NCBI GenBank assembly: GCA_024635655.1
Contig: JAGXIL010000053.1
Location: 1-48,356, forward strand
Direction of reading: 5' to 3'
Source: Gillisia sp.
GTDB lineage: Bacteria; Bacteroidota; Bacteroidia; Flavobacteriales; Flavobacteriaceae
Length of the DNA: 48,356 nt
The position numbers were made by a program, and so were the translations under genes. This document shows, piece by piece, positions 25,975 to 33,476 of the stretch. The notes below the pieces were generated by a model. It was not told the origin of the DNA. It saw only the letters and a list, made by a program, of their open reading frames with translations, and did not search any database. Each line of letters starts with the position of its first letter. Positions within the stretch are counted from its first letter, which is position 1.

Positions 25975-26541
25975 ATGACTAAAGACGAAGTGTTAAACAG
26001 GTTAAAAGAAGGTAATGAGCGTTTCACTGCCGATAATAAAGAAGGAAAATTACAGGATAAATCCCGAAGGGAAGAACTATCCAAAGGGCAATCGCCATAT
26101 GCTATTGTCTTAAGTTGTGCTGATAGCCGGGTTGTGCCTGAGCTTGCTTTTGACAGCGGCCTGGGTGAATTATTTACGGTGCGTGTAGCAGGAAATGTTG
26201 CCAACAGTTCCTCTATTGCAAGTATGGAGTATGCAGTAGCCCACCTGGGGAGCGAAATTATTGTTGTAATGGGTCACGAAAGCTGTGGGGCTGTTACTGC
26301 CGCTATGAGCGGGGGAGACAACGGTTATAACTTAAATCATCTTCTTTCTCATATCGCTCCGGCCATTGCGGCTTCAGGATCTGATGCTCCCGTAAATGAT
26401 GTGGTGAGGAAAAATGCACAACTTACTGCCGAAGAACTTAAAAATCGTTCTAAAATCATAAGAGAAGCTGCTGAAAGCGGAAAAGTAAAAATAGTACCTG
26501 CTTACTATAATTTAGATTCCGGTAAAGTAGACTTTTTGTAG
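25975..26541 (+). CDS. can: Beta-class carbonic anhydrase
   Basis: The 188-residue enzyme has the two zinc-binding motifs of beta-carbonic anhydrases: CADSR (about residues 44-48, Cys and the Asp/Arg dyad) and HESCGA (about 101-106, His and Cys). It interconverts CO2 and bicarbonate. A terminator follows the gene. With the SulP transporter upstream it likely forms a bicarbonate supply module for carboxylases or pH control. Confidence 0.93.
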   Translation: MTKDEVLNRLKEGNERFTADNKEGKLQDKSRREELSKGQSPYAIVLSCADSRVVPELAFDSGLGELFTVRVAGNVANSSSIASMEYAVAHLGSEIIVVMGHESCGAVTAAMSGGDNGYNLNHLLSHIAPAIAASGSDAPVNDVVRKNAQLTAEELKNRSKIIREAAESGKVKIVPAYYNLDSGKVDFL

Positions 26542-26562
26542 ATAAAATTTATCATTAAATAT

Positions 26563-26591
26563 GAGGTTGTCTGAAAAGGCAGCCTCTTTTT
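26563..26591 (+). terminator. Terminator of the carbonic anhydrase gene
   Basis: GAGGTTGTC (26563-26571) pairs with GGCAGCCTC (26578-26586) with two G-U pairs around a TGAAAA loop and is followed by TTTTT. It lies 22 nt after the stop. Confidence 0.78.
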
Positions 26592-26686
26592 GTTTAAATA
26601 GTTCAATATTATCATTGATTTTTAGGAGCAGCAAAAAAATTTAAGCTCAAGATTATTCTTTAGGAGAAGTCCTTAAGGATTAGTTT

Positions 26687-27223
26687 TTAACCGCCTGAGT
26701 TTTCAGTCTCTGAGTCATCATTAAGCAATTCCAGTTCCCGGGCTTCCTTTAAAATGGAGGGCAGAAGGGTAGGAGCTATGATTCTCACAGGTCCGTAAAG
26801 TACAGATCCCTGCAGGGTTTCTTCATCTACTAAATTAATATCTTCATTGGTAGCATTAAAGAACATCATAACTACGCTGGTTATAAAAGCCACTTTAATA
26901 AAACCGAAGGCCGCACCAAATAATCTGTTCAGGATTCCCAGCATGGCAAAATTAGCCATTTTCGTGAGGAAATTCCCGGCAAGAGATATAATGAAGACAA
27001 TTAGAAAAAAGGTAATTGCAAATGCGATCAGGTTGACCACATAAGCGTCCCAGGAAACGTTCTCGGCTAAAAATTCGCTTAGAATGTACGAAAAATGAAT
27101 TGCTCCGTATATACCAACTACAAAGCCAACAAGAGAAGCCAGCTCTGCAAAAAATCCTCTGAAGAAACCCCGAACTGCTCCATAAAGCAGGATCAAAGCC
27201 AGGATAACATCTACTATATTCAT
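26687..27223 (-). CDS. cvpA: CvpA family membrane protein
   Basis: The 178-residue protein has four hydrophobic segments (about residues 4-22, 25-48, 60-83 and 98-120) and the CvpA-type start MNIVDVILALILLYGAVRGF. CvpA proteins were named for colicin V production and are linked to envelope stress tolerance; the exact role is unclear. It is divergent from the small gene at 27271 with a 47-nt gap between the start codons. Confidence 0.85.
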   Translation of the reverse strand: MNIVDVILALILLYGAVRGFFRGFFAELASLVGFVVGIYGAIHFSYILSEFLAENVSWDAYVVNLIAFAITFFLIVFIISLAGNFLTKMANFAMLGILNRLFGAAFGFIKVAFITSVVMMFFNATNEDINLVDEETLQGSVLYGPVRIIAPTLLPSILKEARELELLNDDSETENSGG

Positions 27224-27258
27224 GTTTTAAAGATGGCTTTTAGAAGCCCTAAGATACG

Positions 27259-27266
27259 TATCTTTG
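27259..27266 (+). promoter_or_regulatory. Candidate -7 element for the 118-residue gene
   Basis: TATCTTTG is a full match to TANNTTTG and ends 4 nt before the ATG at 27271, so the mRNA would be leaderless or nearly so. No TTG is present at the usual -33 distance. Confidence 0.38.
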
Positions 27267-27270
27267 CCAA

Positions 27271-27627
27271 ATGGCAAGAGATGAACAATTAAAAGAACGC
27301 TGGAGCACTTTACAGGATAAATTGTCCCGGCAATTTGCAGATGGGGATTTGCTTGATCTGGACGCTATTATTTATTTAATAGGCGTTCAGGAATTAGGCC
27401 AGGTCCATAGAAAATTTAAGAAAGATCAAAAGCTGGATCTTATGCATATAGCTATTTGCAGGGTGCTGGAACCCTATGGTTACTATGAATTTGATTATTA
27501 TGATGAAGAGAGCTGGCCCCACTACAAAATACTGGAAACTTTACCCGCATTAAAGGCCGGAGAGCAATCTGTATTAATGAAGGAAGCTATTGTTCAATAC
27601 TTTTTAGAAAAAGGCTACATAGAATAA
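27271..27627 (+). CDS. Conserved hypothetical protein
   Basis: The 118-residue soluble protein is acidic and rich in Tyr and Leu (FADGDLLDLDAIIYLIGVQE, YGYYEFDYYDEESWPH). It has no signal peptide, membrane segment or recognisable catalytic motif. Similar proteins upstream of pheS in flavobacteria are known to me only as hypothetical. It sits 67 nt before pheS on the same strand. The ATG at 27271 follows a good -7 box closely. Confidence 0.75.
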   Translation: MARDEQLKERWSTLQDKLSRQFADGDLLDLDAIIYLIGVQELGQVHRKFKKDQKLDLMHIAICRVLEPYGYYEFDYYDEESWPHYKILETLPALKAGEQSVLMKEAIVQYFLEKGYIE

Positions 27628-27694
27628 ATTGTTAAAAGCTGCGGTAAAAGCACAAATTTCTTAATTTAGCCCTTCTTTAAAAGAAAATGATTTC

Positions 27695-28714
27695 ATGATT
27701 GAAAAGATAAAGGAACACATTGCTAAAGTAGCAGATTTTCAGACGGAAAGCCCGGAGGAAGTAGAAGCCTTCCGCATTGAATATCTTGGAAAGAAAGGTT
27801 TTTTAAATCAATATTTTGCTGAATTTAAAAATGTTCCTAATGATCAAAAAAAGGATTTCGGCCAGGCTCTTAATACCTTAAAAACTACTGCTCAGGAAAA
27901 AGTAGCTTCATTAAAAGAAGGCCTTGACGGGCAGCAGGAGGAAAAGGGGATCTACGGAGACCTTACAAGACCTTCAGAGCCGGTAGAAATAGGTTCCCGG
28001 CATCCAATTTCTATTGTAAAAAATCAGATTATTGAGATCTTTTCTAATATCGGGTTTAATGTTTCTGAAGGTCCTGAAATAGAAGATGACTGGCACAATT
28101 TTACTGCACTTAATCTTCCGGAATATCACCCTGCAAGGGATATGCAGGATACCTTTTTTGTTCAAACCAATCCTGATATCCTGCTGCGCACCCATACCTC
28201 TTCTGTACAGGTACGATACATGGAGAACAATAAGCCTCCTATTAGAACCATTTCCCCTGGAAGGGTTTTTCGAAATGAGTCTATCTCGGCCAGGTCTCAC
28301 TGCATATTTCACCAGGTGGAGGGACTTTACATCGATAAGGATGTTTCCTTTGCTGATCTAAAGCAAACTTTAATGTATTTTACCAGGCAAATGTTCGGAA
28401 AATCAAAAATAAGATTAAGACCTTCCTATTTTCCTTTTACTGAACCAAGTGCTGAAGTTGATATTTATTGGGGGCTGGAAACAGAGACAGATTACCGCAT
28501 TACTAAGGGAACGGGCTGGCTTGAGATCATGGGTTGCGGAATGGTAGACCCCAACGTGCTGAAGAATTGCGGAATCGACTCTTCAGAATACACCGGATTT
28601 GCCTTTGGAATGGGAATAGAGCGCATTGCTATGTTACTGTATCAAATAGGTGATATACGTATGTTCTATGAAAACGATATAAGATTTCTTAAACAATTTA
28701 AATCCACCATATGA
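27695..28714 (+). CDS. pheS: Phenylalanine--tRNA ligase alpha subunit
   Basis: The 339-residue class II aminoacyl-tRNA synthetase subunit has an N-terminal coiled coil (about residues 1-90), motif 2 (FRNESISARSHCIFHQVEG, about 197-215) and motif 3 (GFAFGMGIERIAMLLYQIGD). It attaches phenylalanine to tRNA-Phe with PheT, which is not in this window, as often in Bacteroidota. Its stop overlaps the start of a 56-residue membrane protein gene (ATGA). Confidence 0.96.
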   Translation: MIEKIKEHIAKVADFQTESPEEVEAFRIEYLGKKGFLNQYFAEFKNVPNDQKKDFGQALNTLKTTAQEKVASLKEGLDGQQEEKGIYGDLTRPSEPVEIGSRHPISIVKNQIIEIFSNIGFNVSEGPEIEDDWHNFTALNLPEYHPARDMQDTFFVQTNPDILLRTHTSSVQVRYMENNKPPIRTISPGRVFRNESISARSHCIFHQVEGLYIDKDVSFADLKQTLMYFTRQMFGKSKIRLRPSYFPFTEPSAEVDIYWGLETETDYRITKGTGWLEIMGCGMVDPNVLKNCGIDSSEYTGFAFGMGIERIAMLLYQIGDIRMFYENDIRFLKQFKSTI

Positions 28715-28881
28715 AAAAGATCGGAATAATTATTTTAGCGGTTATTATTTTAGCAGGTATTGCAGCTCTTACACTTTTGTTTCAGGTAATTGAATTCTTT
28801 GTTGGAGTTATCCTTTTCATAGTAGCAATCTTTGTTCTGGGATATCTTTACAGTAAAGCGAAGGATAAGCTGGAAGGTTAA
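28711..28881 (+). CDS. Small two-helix membrane protein overlapping pheS
   Basis: This 56-residue ORF begins at the ATG of the ATGA overlap with the pheS stop and ends in TAA at 28879-28881. The sequence starts MKKIGIIILAVIILAGIAAL and contains two hydrophobic helices (about residues 4-24 and 26-46) with a charged tail SKAKDKLEG. It is short enough to be missed by length-filtered gene callers. The 4-nt overlap upstream and the 2-nt gap to the next frame support real translation. The function is unknown. Confidence 0.6.
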   Translation: MKKIGIIILAVIILAGIAALTLLFQVIEFFVGVILFIVAIFVLGYLYSKAKDKLEG

Positions 28882-28883
28882 TT

Positions 28884-29303
28884 TTGAAAAAAGATATTGA
28901 AGTGCCCGTTGGAAAAGGGGTATTCGTTGCCGCGGTTCTGGAAGAAAATAAGGACTTTCAAACCCGGGACTGGAATGCCTACATCGTAAATTCAAATAAT
29001 TTCCCCCTGGAAATGGTGCTTATAGTCACCAGGGGCTATGACAAAAAAGATGCTACATCTACAATGCGGCATACCATTAAATTACTTCCCGCAAGATCCT
29101 TTGCAAAAATTGAATTTCTGGAAGATCAGGTACTTCGGTTGAATAACGAGTTTCTGATCACTTATTTTGAAGTAAACAAAATGTTTGAAAAGAAGTTCAT
29201 TTTTAAAAAAAACAGCGTTAGAGAATCTGCTGTTACTGATGTTCCTTTTATGCCAATTAAAGGTATTCTTGCCATTGATAATAATGACGGTGAAACGGTT
29301 TAA
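28884..29303 (+). CDS. Conserved hypothetical protein with TTG start
   Basis: The 139-residue soluble protein (KKDIEVPVGKGVFVAAVLEE, ending in PFMPIKGILAIDNNDGETV) looks beta-rich and has no recognisable motif. The only early start is TTG at 28884, 2 nt after the stop of the 56-residue gene and preceded by GGAAGG (28872-28877), a plausible ribosome-binding site. Position in the pheS transcript suggests co-expression. Its 3' end overlaps that of the converging gpsA by 4 nt. It probably is a real gene of unknown function. Confidence 0.65.
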   Translation: MKKDIEVPVGKGVFVAAVLEENKDFQTRDWNAYIVNSNNFPLEMVLIVTRGYDKKDATSTMRHTIKLLPARSFAKIEFLEDQVLRLNNEFLITYFEVNKMFEKKFIFKKNSVRESAVTDVPFMPIKGILAIDNNDGETV

Positions 29304-30295
29304 TCCAACTTTTCGGCCAGTTTATTGAAAACCTTTTTAGGATTTTTTCCTTCGTATAAAATGGCGTAAACAGCATTGATAATTGGAGTTTTGGCACCTT
29401 TCTCTTTGTTGATCTTATAGGCCCCTTCCGTGGCATAATAACCTTCAGCAACCATGTTCATTTCCATTTGGGCACTTTTTACAGTGTAGCCTTTTCCAAT
29501 CATATTTCCGAACATACGGTTGCGGCTAAAAACAGAATATCCTGTTACCAAAAGATCCCCCAGGTAAGCAGAATCATTGATATTCCGTTTCATTTTATGC
29601 ACCTTTTTTATGAATTTCTTCATCTCCCTTATGGCATTGCTCATAAGTACACTTTGGAAATTGTCACCATATCCAAGACCGTGGGCAATTCCGGCGGCTA
29701 TGGCATAAATATTCTTAAGCATGGCAGCATATTCAGTCCCGGTGACATCATCACTGGTCTTACATGTTATATAGTCGCTTTGTAAATGATCTGCCATGAT
29801 CCTGGCCTTCTCTTCATTTTGGCAGGCAATGGTGAGGTAACTAAGCCTTTCAAGGGCAACCTCTTCAGCATGGCAAGGGCCTGTGATCACCCCGAAATTT
29901 TCATCGGGCACATCGTATTCCCGGTTAAAATGTTCTCCAACAATAAGACTTGTTTCCGGAACGATCCCTTTTATAGCTGAAAAAATAACTTTTTCCTTTA
30001 GAGAAACAGTAAGATTATCGAGTTCCTTCTTCACAAATGCTGAAGGAATTGCAAAAATGATATAATCTGATGCCGCTACAACTTCATTAATGTCATTACT
30101 TAGCCGAAGCTGCTCAACGTTAAATTCAACAGAACTTAAATAATTAGGGTTGTGATCCTGGGTTTGTATATGGTGTATTGCAGTTTTACTGCGCATGTAC
30201 CAATTGATACTATCCAGGTTTTCGCTTAACATTTTTACAATAGCTGTTGCCCAGCTACCGCCACCAATTACTCCGAAAGTAGGGGTTTTCTCCAT
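29300..30295 (-). CDS. gpsA: NAD(P)H-dependent glycerol-3-phosphate dehydrogenase
   Basis: The 331-residue cytosolic enzyme reduces dihydroxyacetone phosphate to sn-glycerol 3-phosphate for phospholipid synthesis. It has the N-terminal Rossmann motif GVIGGGSWATAI (residues 8-19), the GPCHAEE motif and the C-terminal helical signature with the catalytic Lys in EYAAMLKNIYAIAAGIAHG. The length is normal. It is monocistronic and divergent from the BON-LysM gene across a 295-nt spacer. Confidence 0.95.
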   Translation of the reverse strand: MEKTPTFGVIGGGSWATAIVKMLSENLDSINWYMRSKTAIHHIQTQDHNPNYLSSVEFNVEQLRLSNDINEVVAASDYIIFAIPSAFVKKELDNLTVSLKEKVIFSAIKGIVPETSLIVGEHFNREYDVPDENFGVITGPCHAEEVALERLSYLTIACQNEEKARIMADHLQSDYITCKTSDDVTGTEYAAMLKNIYAIAAGIAHGLGYGDNFQSVLMSNAIREMKKFIKKVHKMKRNINDSAYLGDLLVTGYSVFSRNRMFGNMIGKGYTVKSAQMEMNMVAEGYYATEGAYKINKEKGAKTPIINAVYAILYEGKNPKKVFNKLAEKLD

Positions 30296-30590
30296 AGTTT
30301 TTGAATTGCGTCCAAAAATACATAATTTAAAAAGAAATAAATCATTACCAATTATGACGCTTATTCACAATTTATCGGTTTTTATTTCGTTAAGCTAGTG
30401 GAAGTGATGATTACTATACAATTCTCACTTTCAGTTTAGTTTTTGGTTGGTTATTTAGGAAACAGGGTTGAGTAAATTTATTTACTTATCCCTGTTTCGC
30501 ATTAATTATAACCCGAAATGAAATTTTAAGATTTTATATTAAAGGTTTAATAGCAGAATTCGTAATTTAGAAAACAATCAATAAAGAGAT
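30296..30590. other. Intergenic spacer between divergent gpsA and the BON-LysM gene
   Basis: This 295-nt AT-rich stretch has no ORF with coding character. It holds a TANNTTTG box for gpsA on the minus strand (30320-30313, TATTTTTG) and the long hairpin described separately at 30459-30498. No tRNA-like structure was seen. Confidence 0.7.
30459..30498. repeat. Near-perfect 18-bp inverted repeat (hairpin) of unknown role
   Basis: GAAACAGGGTTGAGTAAA (30459-30476) folds onto TTTACTTATCCCTGTTTC (30481-30498): 16 Watson-Crick pairs, one G-U and one T-T mismatch, with a TTTA loop. Neither strand has a T-run after the stem, so it does not look like an intrinsic terminator. It may be an operator, a structured leader or small RNA, or a remnant of a palindromic repeat. 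Confidence 0.7.
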
Positions 30591-31088
30591 ATGGGATTAT
30601 TCAATTTTATTAAGAATGCCGGTGCTAAGGTTTTTGGAGCAGGAAAAGAAACAAGACAGGAAACTGCAAAAGTAGAAGGAGAAAAAGACCAGAAGGAGCG
30701 GGAGGAAAATAAAAAGGCCGCAGCCAGGCTGGAAGAAACCGTACGGGACCTAAAGCTGCATGTAGAGGGATTAAAAATAGAAATTGAGGGAGATATGGCC
30801 ACTATATGGGGGAAAGCAGAAACCCAGTCTACCCGGGAAAAAGTTATTCTTGTTGTTGGAAATGTTGAGGGAATATCTCAGGTTGATGATAACATGGAAG
30901 TAGAAAATAAAGAGCCGGAGGCTGTTTTTCACACTGTTGAAACCGGGGATACTTTGGGTAAGATCGCACAGGAACACTATGGTTCTGCCAATAAGTATCA
31001 AACTATATTTGAAGCTAATAAACCCATGTTAAAAGATCCGGATAAAATATATCCGGGGCAGGTTCTAAGAATTCCGCCAGAAAAATAA
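30591..31088 (+). CDS. lysM: BON and LysM domain protein (YgaU/Kbp-like)
   Basis: The 165-residue protein has a charged N-terminal linker (about residues 18-45), a BON domain (about 46-105, LKIEIEGDMATIWGKAETQ, then a VEGISQVDDNMEV end) and a LysM domain (about 112-163, HTVETGDTLGKIAQEHYG, ending in PGQVLRIPPEK). This is the architecture of E. coli YgaU/Kbp, a potassium-binding protein. No signal peptide is visible, which fits a cytoplasmic location as in Kbp. The N-terminal 15 residues (MGLFNFIKNAGAKVFG) form an amphipathic helix. Confidence 0.88.
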   Translation: MGLFNFIKNAGAKVFGAGKETRQETAKVEGEKDQKEREENKKAAARLEETVRDLKLHVEGLKIEIEGDMATIWGKAETQSTREKVILVVGNVEGISQVDDNMEVENKEPEAVFHTVETGDTLGKIAQEHYGSANKYQTIFEANKPMLKDPDKIYPGQVLRIPPEK

Positions 31089-31123
31089 TAGATCAAAAAG
31101 ACTGATTAGAAAAAATGAGAAGG

Positions 31124-31147
31124 TTACATTGAGCGCAGTCGAAGTGC
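31124..31147. repeat. Flavobacterial dispersed-repeat-like motif
   Basis: The stretch contains CATTGAGCGCAGTCGAAGTG, a GC-rich word that stands out in this AT-rich spacer and resembles a dispersed intergenic repeat I recall from many Bacteroidota genomes (CTTCGACTGCGCTCAATG in the other orientation). It lies between two 9-bp inverted arms, AAAAGACTG (31096-31104) and CAGTCTTTT (31218-31226). Only one copy occurs in the window, so the repeat status rests on memory. Confidence 0.4.
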
Positions 31148-31257
31148 AAAGTTATCGATCCCACCATCAAAAAAGTAGGATCATTTAACACAACAGAACT
31201 TTCAAGTGATTTTTAACCAGTCTTTTCTCTTCTAAAATACCAGGTAATTTGCCTGCT

Positions 31258-31291
31258 AATACAAGATCCGGCCTAAGCCGGATCTTGTATT
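31258..31291. terminator. Strong terminator between the BON-LysM gene and nadD
   Basis: The two 15-nt arms at 31258-31272 and 31277-31291 (core ACAAGATCCGGC / GCCGGATCTTGT) are perfectly complementary around a CTAA loop. A TTTTA run follows on the plus strand. It lies between converging genes, 14 nt after the nadD stop, and may stop transcription from both sides. Confidence 0.75.
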
Positions 31292-31304
31292 TTATCAACA
31301 TTCG

Positions 31305-31892
31305 TTAAGAGCGGTAAAAATTCATACGGTCTATATATTCCCACACCTTTTTAGGAAGCATGGTAGTAATATTTTTTCCTTCCTTTACTGCCTGTCTTAT
31401 AAAAGTCGAAGATAATTCTATAATTGGAGCTTCAAGAGGGATGATCTTAGGGTGATCCTTGAACCGATTCTCCAATTTTCCGCCCTGTACCCTTGGGTAC
31501 ACATAGATGGTATGCCTCTCCAGGATGACCTCGTAGTTTTTCCACTTATGGAATGTCATTAGGTTATCTTCTCCCATGATCAGTGAAAAATCATTAGTAG
31601 GAAAATCTTCTTCCAGCCTGGCCAGGGTCGTTGCAGTATAATTTGGCTGCGGAAGTTTAAATTCTACGTCACATGGTTTGAGTTTATCATATTCTTTACA
31701 GGCCAGATAAACCATTTCCAGGCGATGGTGGTTGTCCAGAAGGCTGCTTTTTTTCTTAAATGGATTGTGTGGAGTGACGACCATCCAAACCTCATCGAGA
31801 TCTGTAAATTCTACCATATAATTGGCAATGATCAAATGGCCTATATGAACAGGATTAAAAGTGCCAAAGTAAAGGCCCACTTTTTTCTTCAT
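31305..31892 (-). CDS. nadD: Nicotinate-nucleotide adenylyltransferase
   Basis: The 195-residue enzyme joins nicotinate mononucleotide and ATP to give deamido-NAD in NAD synthesis. It has the nucleotidyltransferase motif GTFNPVHIGHL (residues 10-20) and the C-terminal SSTFIR motif (about 165-170). It is the last gene of the yicC-gmk-nadD unit; its start overlaps the gmk stop by 4 nt. Confidence 0.94.
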   Translation of the reverse strand: MKKKVGLYFGTFNPVHIGHLIIANYMVEFTDLDEVWMVVTPHNPFKKKSSLLDNHHRLEMVYLACKEYDKLKPCDVEFKLPQPNYTATTLARLEEDFPTNDFSLIMGEDNLMTFHKWKNYEVILERHTIYVYPRVQGGKLENRFKDHPKIIPLEAPIIELSSTFIRQAVKEGKNITTMLPKKVWEYIDRMNFYRS

Positions 31893-32476
31893 TCTCTGTT
31901 GTTATTGGCACCTACAAAAGAGGCAACCAAATCATAAGCTTCTTTAAGGGCCGTTTGCAGATCATTATTTTCAATTACGAAATCAAATTGAGGCGCTGTT
32001 GCAAGTTCAATTGAAGCTTTTGCAACCCTCATACTGATCTTATCATCAGATTCAGTTTTGCGCTTCTTCAACCGAATTTTCAGCTCTTCAATACTAGGAG
32101 GTTTAACAAAGACAGCAAGGGTTTGCTCGGGATAAATATTCTTAATATCCAGGCCACCCACCACATCAATATCAAAGATCACATTTTTTCCCGCAGCCCA
32201 AATCTTTTGAATTTCAGATTTTAAAGTTCCGTAAAAATTGTCCCGGTATACTTCTTCCCATTCCAGGAATTCCTCGTTTTTAATCTTCTTCTTAAATTCT
32301 TCCAGGGAAAGAAAATAATAATCTTTTCCCTCTATCTCTTCAGGACGTGGTGCCCGGGAAGTTGCTGAAATAGAGAATTCAAGCTTTAATTCTGGTTGAG
32401 CAAGTAGATGTTGTACAATGGTGGTTTTACCCGATCCTGAGGGGGCCGAGAATACAATTAATTTTCCGGGTTGCAT
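31889..32476 (-). CDS. gmk: Guanylate kinase
   Basis: The 195-residue kinase phosphorylates GMP to GDP. It has the P-loop SAPSGSGKTT (about residues 9-18), the GMP-binding segment (SATSRAPRPEEIEGKDYYF) and IDVVGGLDIK. The start overlaps the yicC stop by one base and the end overlaps nadD by 4 nt, so the three genes form a tight operon common in Bacteroidota. Confidence 0.95.
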   Translation of the reverse strand: MQPGKLIVFSAPSGSGKTTIVQHLLAQPELKLEFSISATSRAPRPEEIEGKDYYFLSLEEFKKKIKNEEFLEWEEVYRDNFYGTLKSEIQKIWAAGKNVIFDIDVVGGLDIKNIYPEQTLAVFVKPPSIEELKIRLKKRKTESDDKISMRVAKASIELATAPQFDFVIENNDLQTALKEAYDLVASFVGANNNRE

Positions 32477-33333
32477 TAGAGTACATTTAATAGTTGTTCC
32501 TTCACTTTTTCCAGCTCATCTTTCATTTGTACTACAAGCTGCTGCATAGACGCATAATTTGATTTACTGCCTATGGTATTGATCTCCCGCCCCATCTCCT
32601 GGGAAATAAAAGCCAGTTTTCTGCCATTGGAATCTTCAGAAATAAGGGTCTCTTTAAAGTAAGAAAGGTGATTGTCCAAACGCACTTTTTCTTCGGTGAT
32701 ATCAAATTTTTCAATATAAAAAACAAGCTCCTGCTCAAAACGGTTTTCATCAACATTTTCCTTGAGATCGGCAACTCCTTTCCTTAAGCGTTCCCGTACC
32801 CCTGCAATGCGGTCGGGATCCATGGCAATAATTTCTTCCAGTAGATTCTCAATATTTGAAACTCTCAATTTTAACTCCTGTTCCAGTGCCTTGCCTTCAT
32901 CTGTTCTAAAGGCATTGATTTCTTTTAATGCGATATTTACAGCTTCTTCAATGGAAGAAAATTCAGTTTCGTCAATTTCTTCTCTTTCCGTTTTTAAAGT
33001 GTCAGGCATCCGGACAGCCATTTTAAGCAATTCAGTATCATCAACATCTACGAGCGTTTTTAGCTGCTCCATATATTTTTTAACAACCGCCGTATTTATA
33101 GAAGCTGTTGTTTCTTCAGCAGTTACTTCTACATAAAGGGAAAAGTCAACCTTTCCCCGGGTAAGGGCATTTGAAATGGTATTTCTTAGCTGAAGTTCTT
33201 TTTCCCGGTACTGGCCCGGTATTCTGGCATTGAGATCTAGCGTTTTGCTGTTAAGCGATTTTATTTCTACCGTAATTTTTTTGGAAGGTAGCTGTAAAAG
33301 GCTCTTTCCAAACCCGGTCATGGACTGAATCAT
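32476..33333 (-). CDS. yicC: YicC family endoribonuclease-like protein
   Basis: The 285-residue protein starts with the family hallmark MIQSMTGFG and ends with the DUF1732 domain (HLSYFKETLISEDSNGRKLAF, then FISQEMGREINTIGSKSN). YicC proteins are now regarded as endoribonucleases that take part in RNA turnover; the catalytic role of this homologue is inferred. It is first in the yicC-gmk-nadD operon, with a good promoter just upstream. Confidence 0.92.
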   Translation of the reverse strand: MIQSMTGFGKSLLQLPSKKITVEIKSLNSKTLDLNARIPGQYREKELQLRNTISNALTRGKVDFSLYVEVTAEETTASINTAVVKKYMEQLKTLVDVDDTELLKMAVRMPDTLKTEREEIDETEFSSIEEAVNIALKEINAFRTDEGKALEQELKLRVSNIENLLEEIIAMDPDRIAGVRERLRKGVADLKENVDENRFEQELVFYIEKFDITEEKVRLDNHLSYFKETLISEDSNGRKLAFISQEMGREINTIGSKSNYASMQQLVVQMKDELEKVKEQLLNVL

Positions 33334-33353
33334 GCGTATTTTTTAAAGTTGCC

Positions 33354-33382
33354 CAAAGATAAACAAATCCTTAGCAGCACAA
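33354..33382 (-). promoter_or_regulatory. Promoter of the yicC-gmk-nadD operon
   Basis: On the minus strand TTG (33382-33380) is followed after an 18-nt spacer by TATCTTTG (33361-33354), an exact fit to the Bacteroidota consensus TTG-N17-19-TANNTTTG. It lies 21 nt upstream of the yicC start, leaving a short leader of roughly 10-15 nt. It is the best promoter in the window. Confidence 0.6.
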
Positions 33383-33476
33383 AGTTAGTAAAACCTTAAT
33401 TTCAGACATGTATCCAAACGAAAGGATCAAAGGAAATTCATTAGGTCATTAAGTAACACATTGCAAAACAGCAGGA

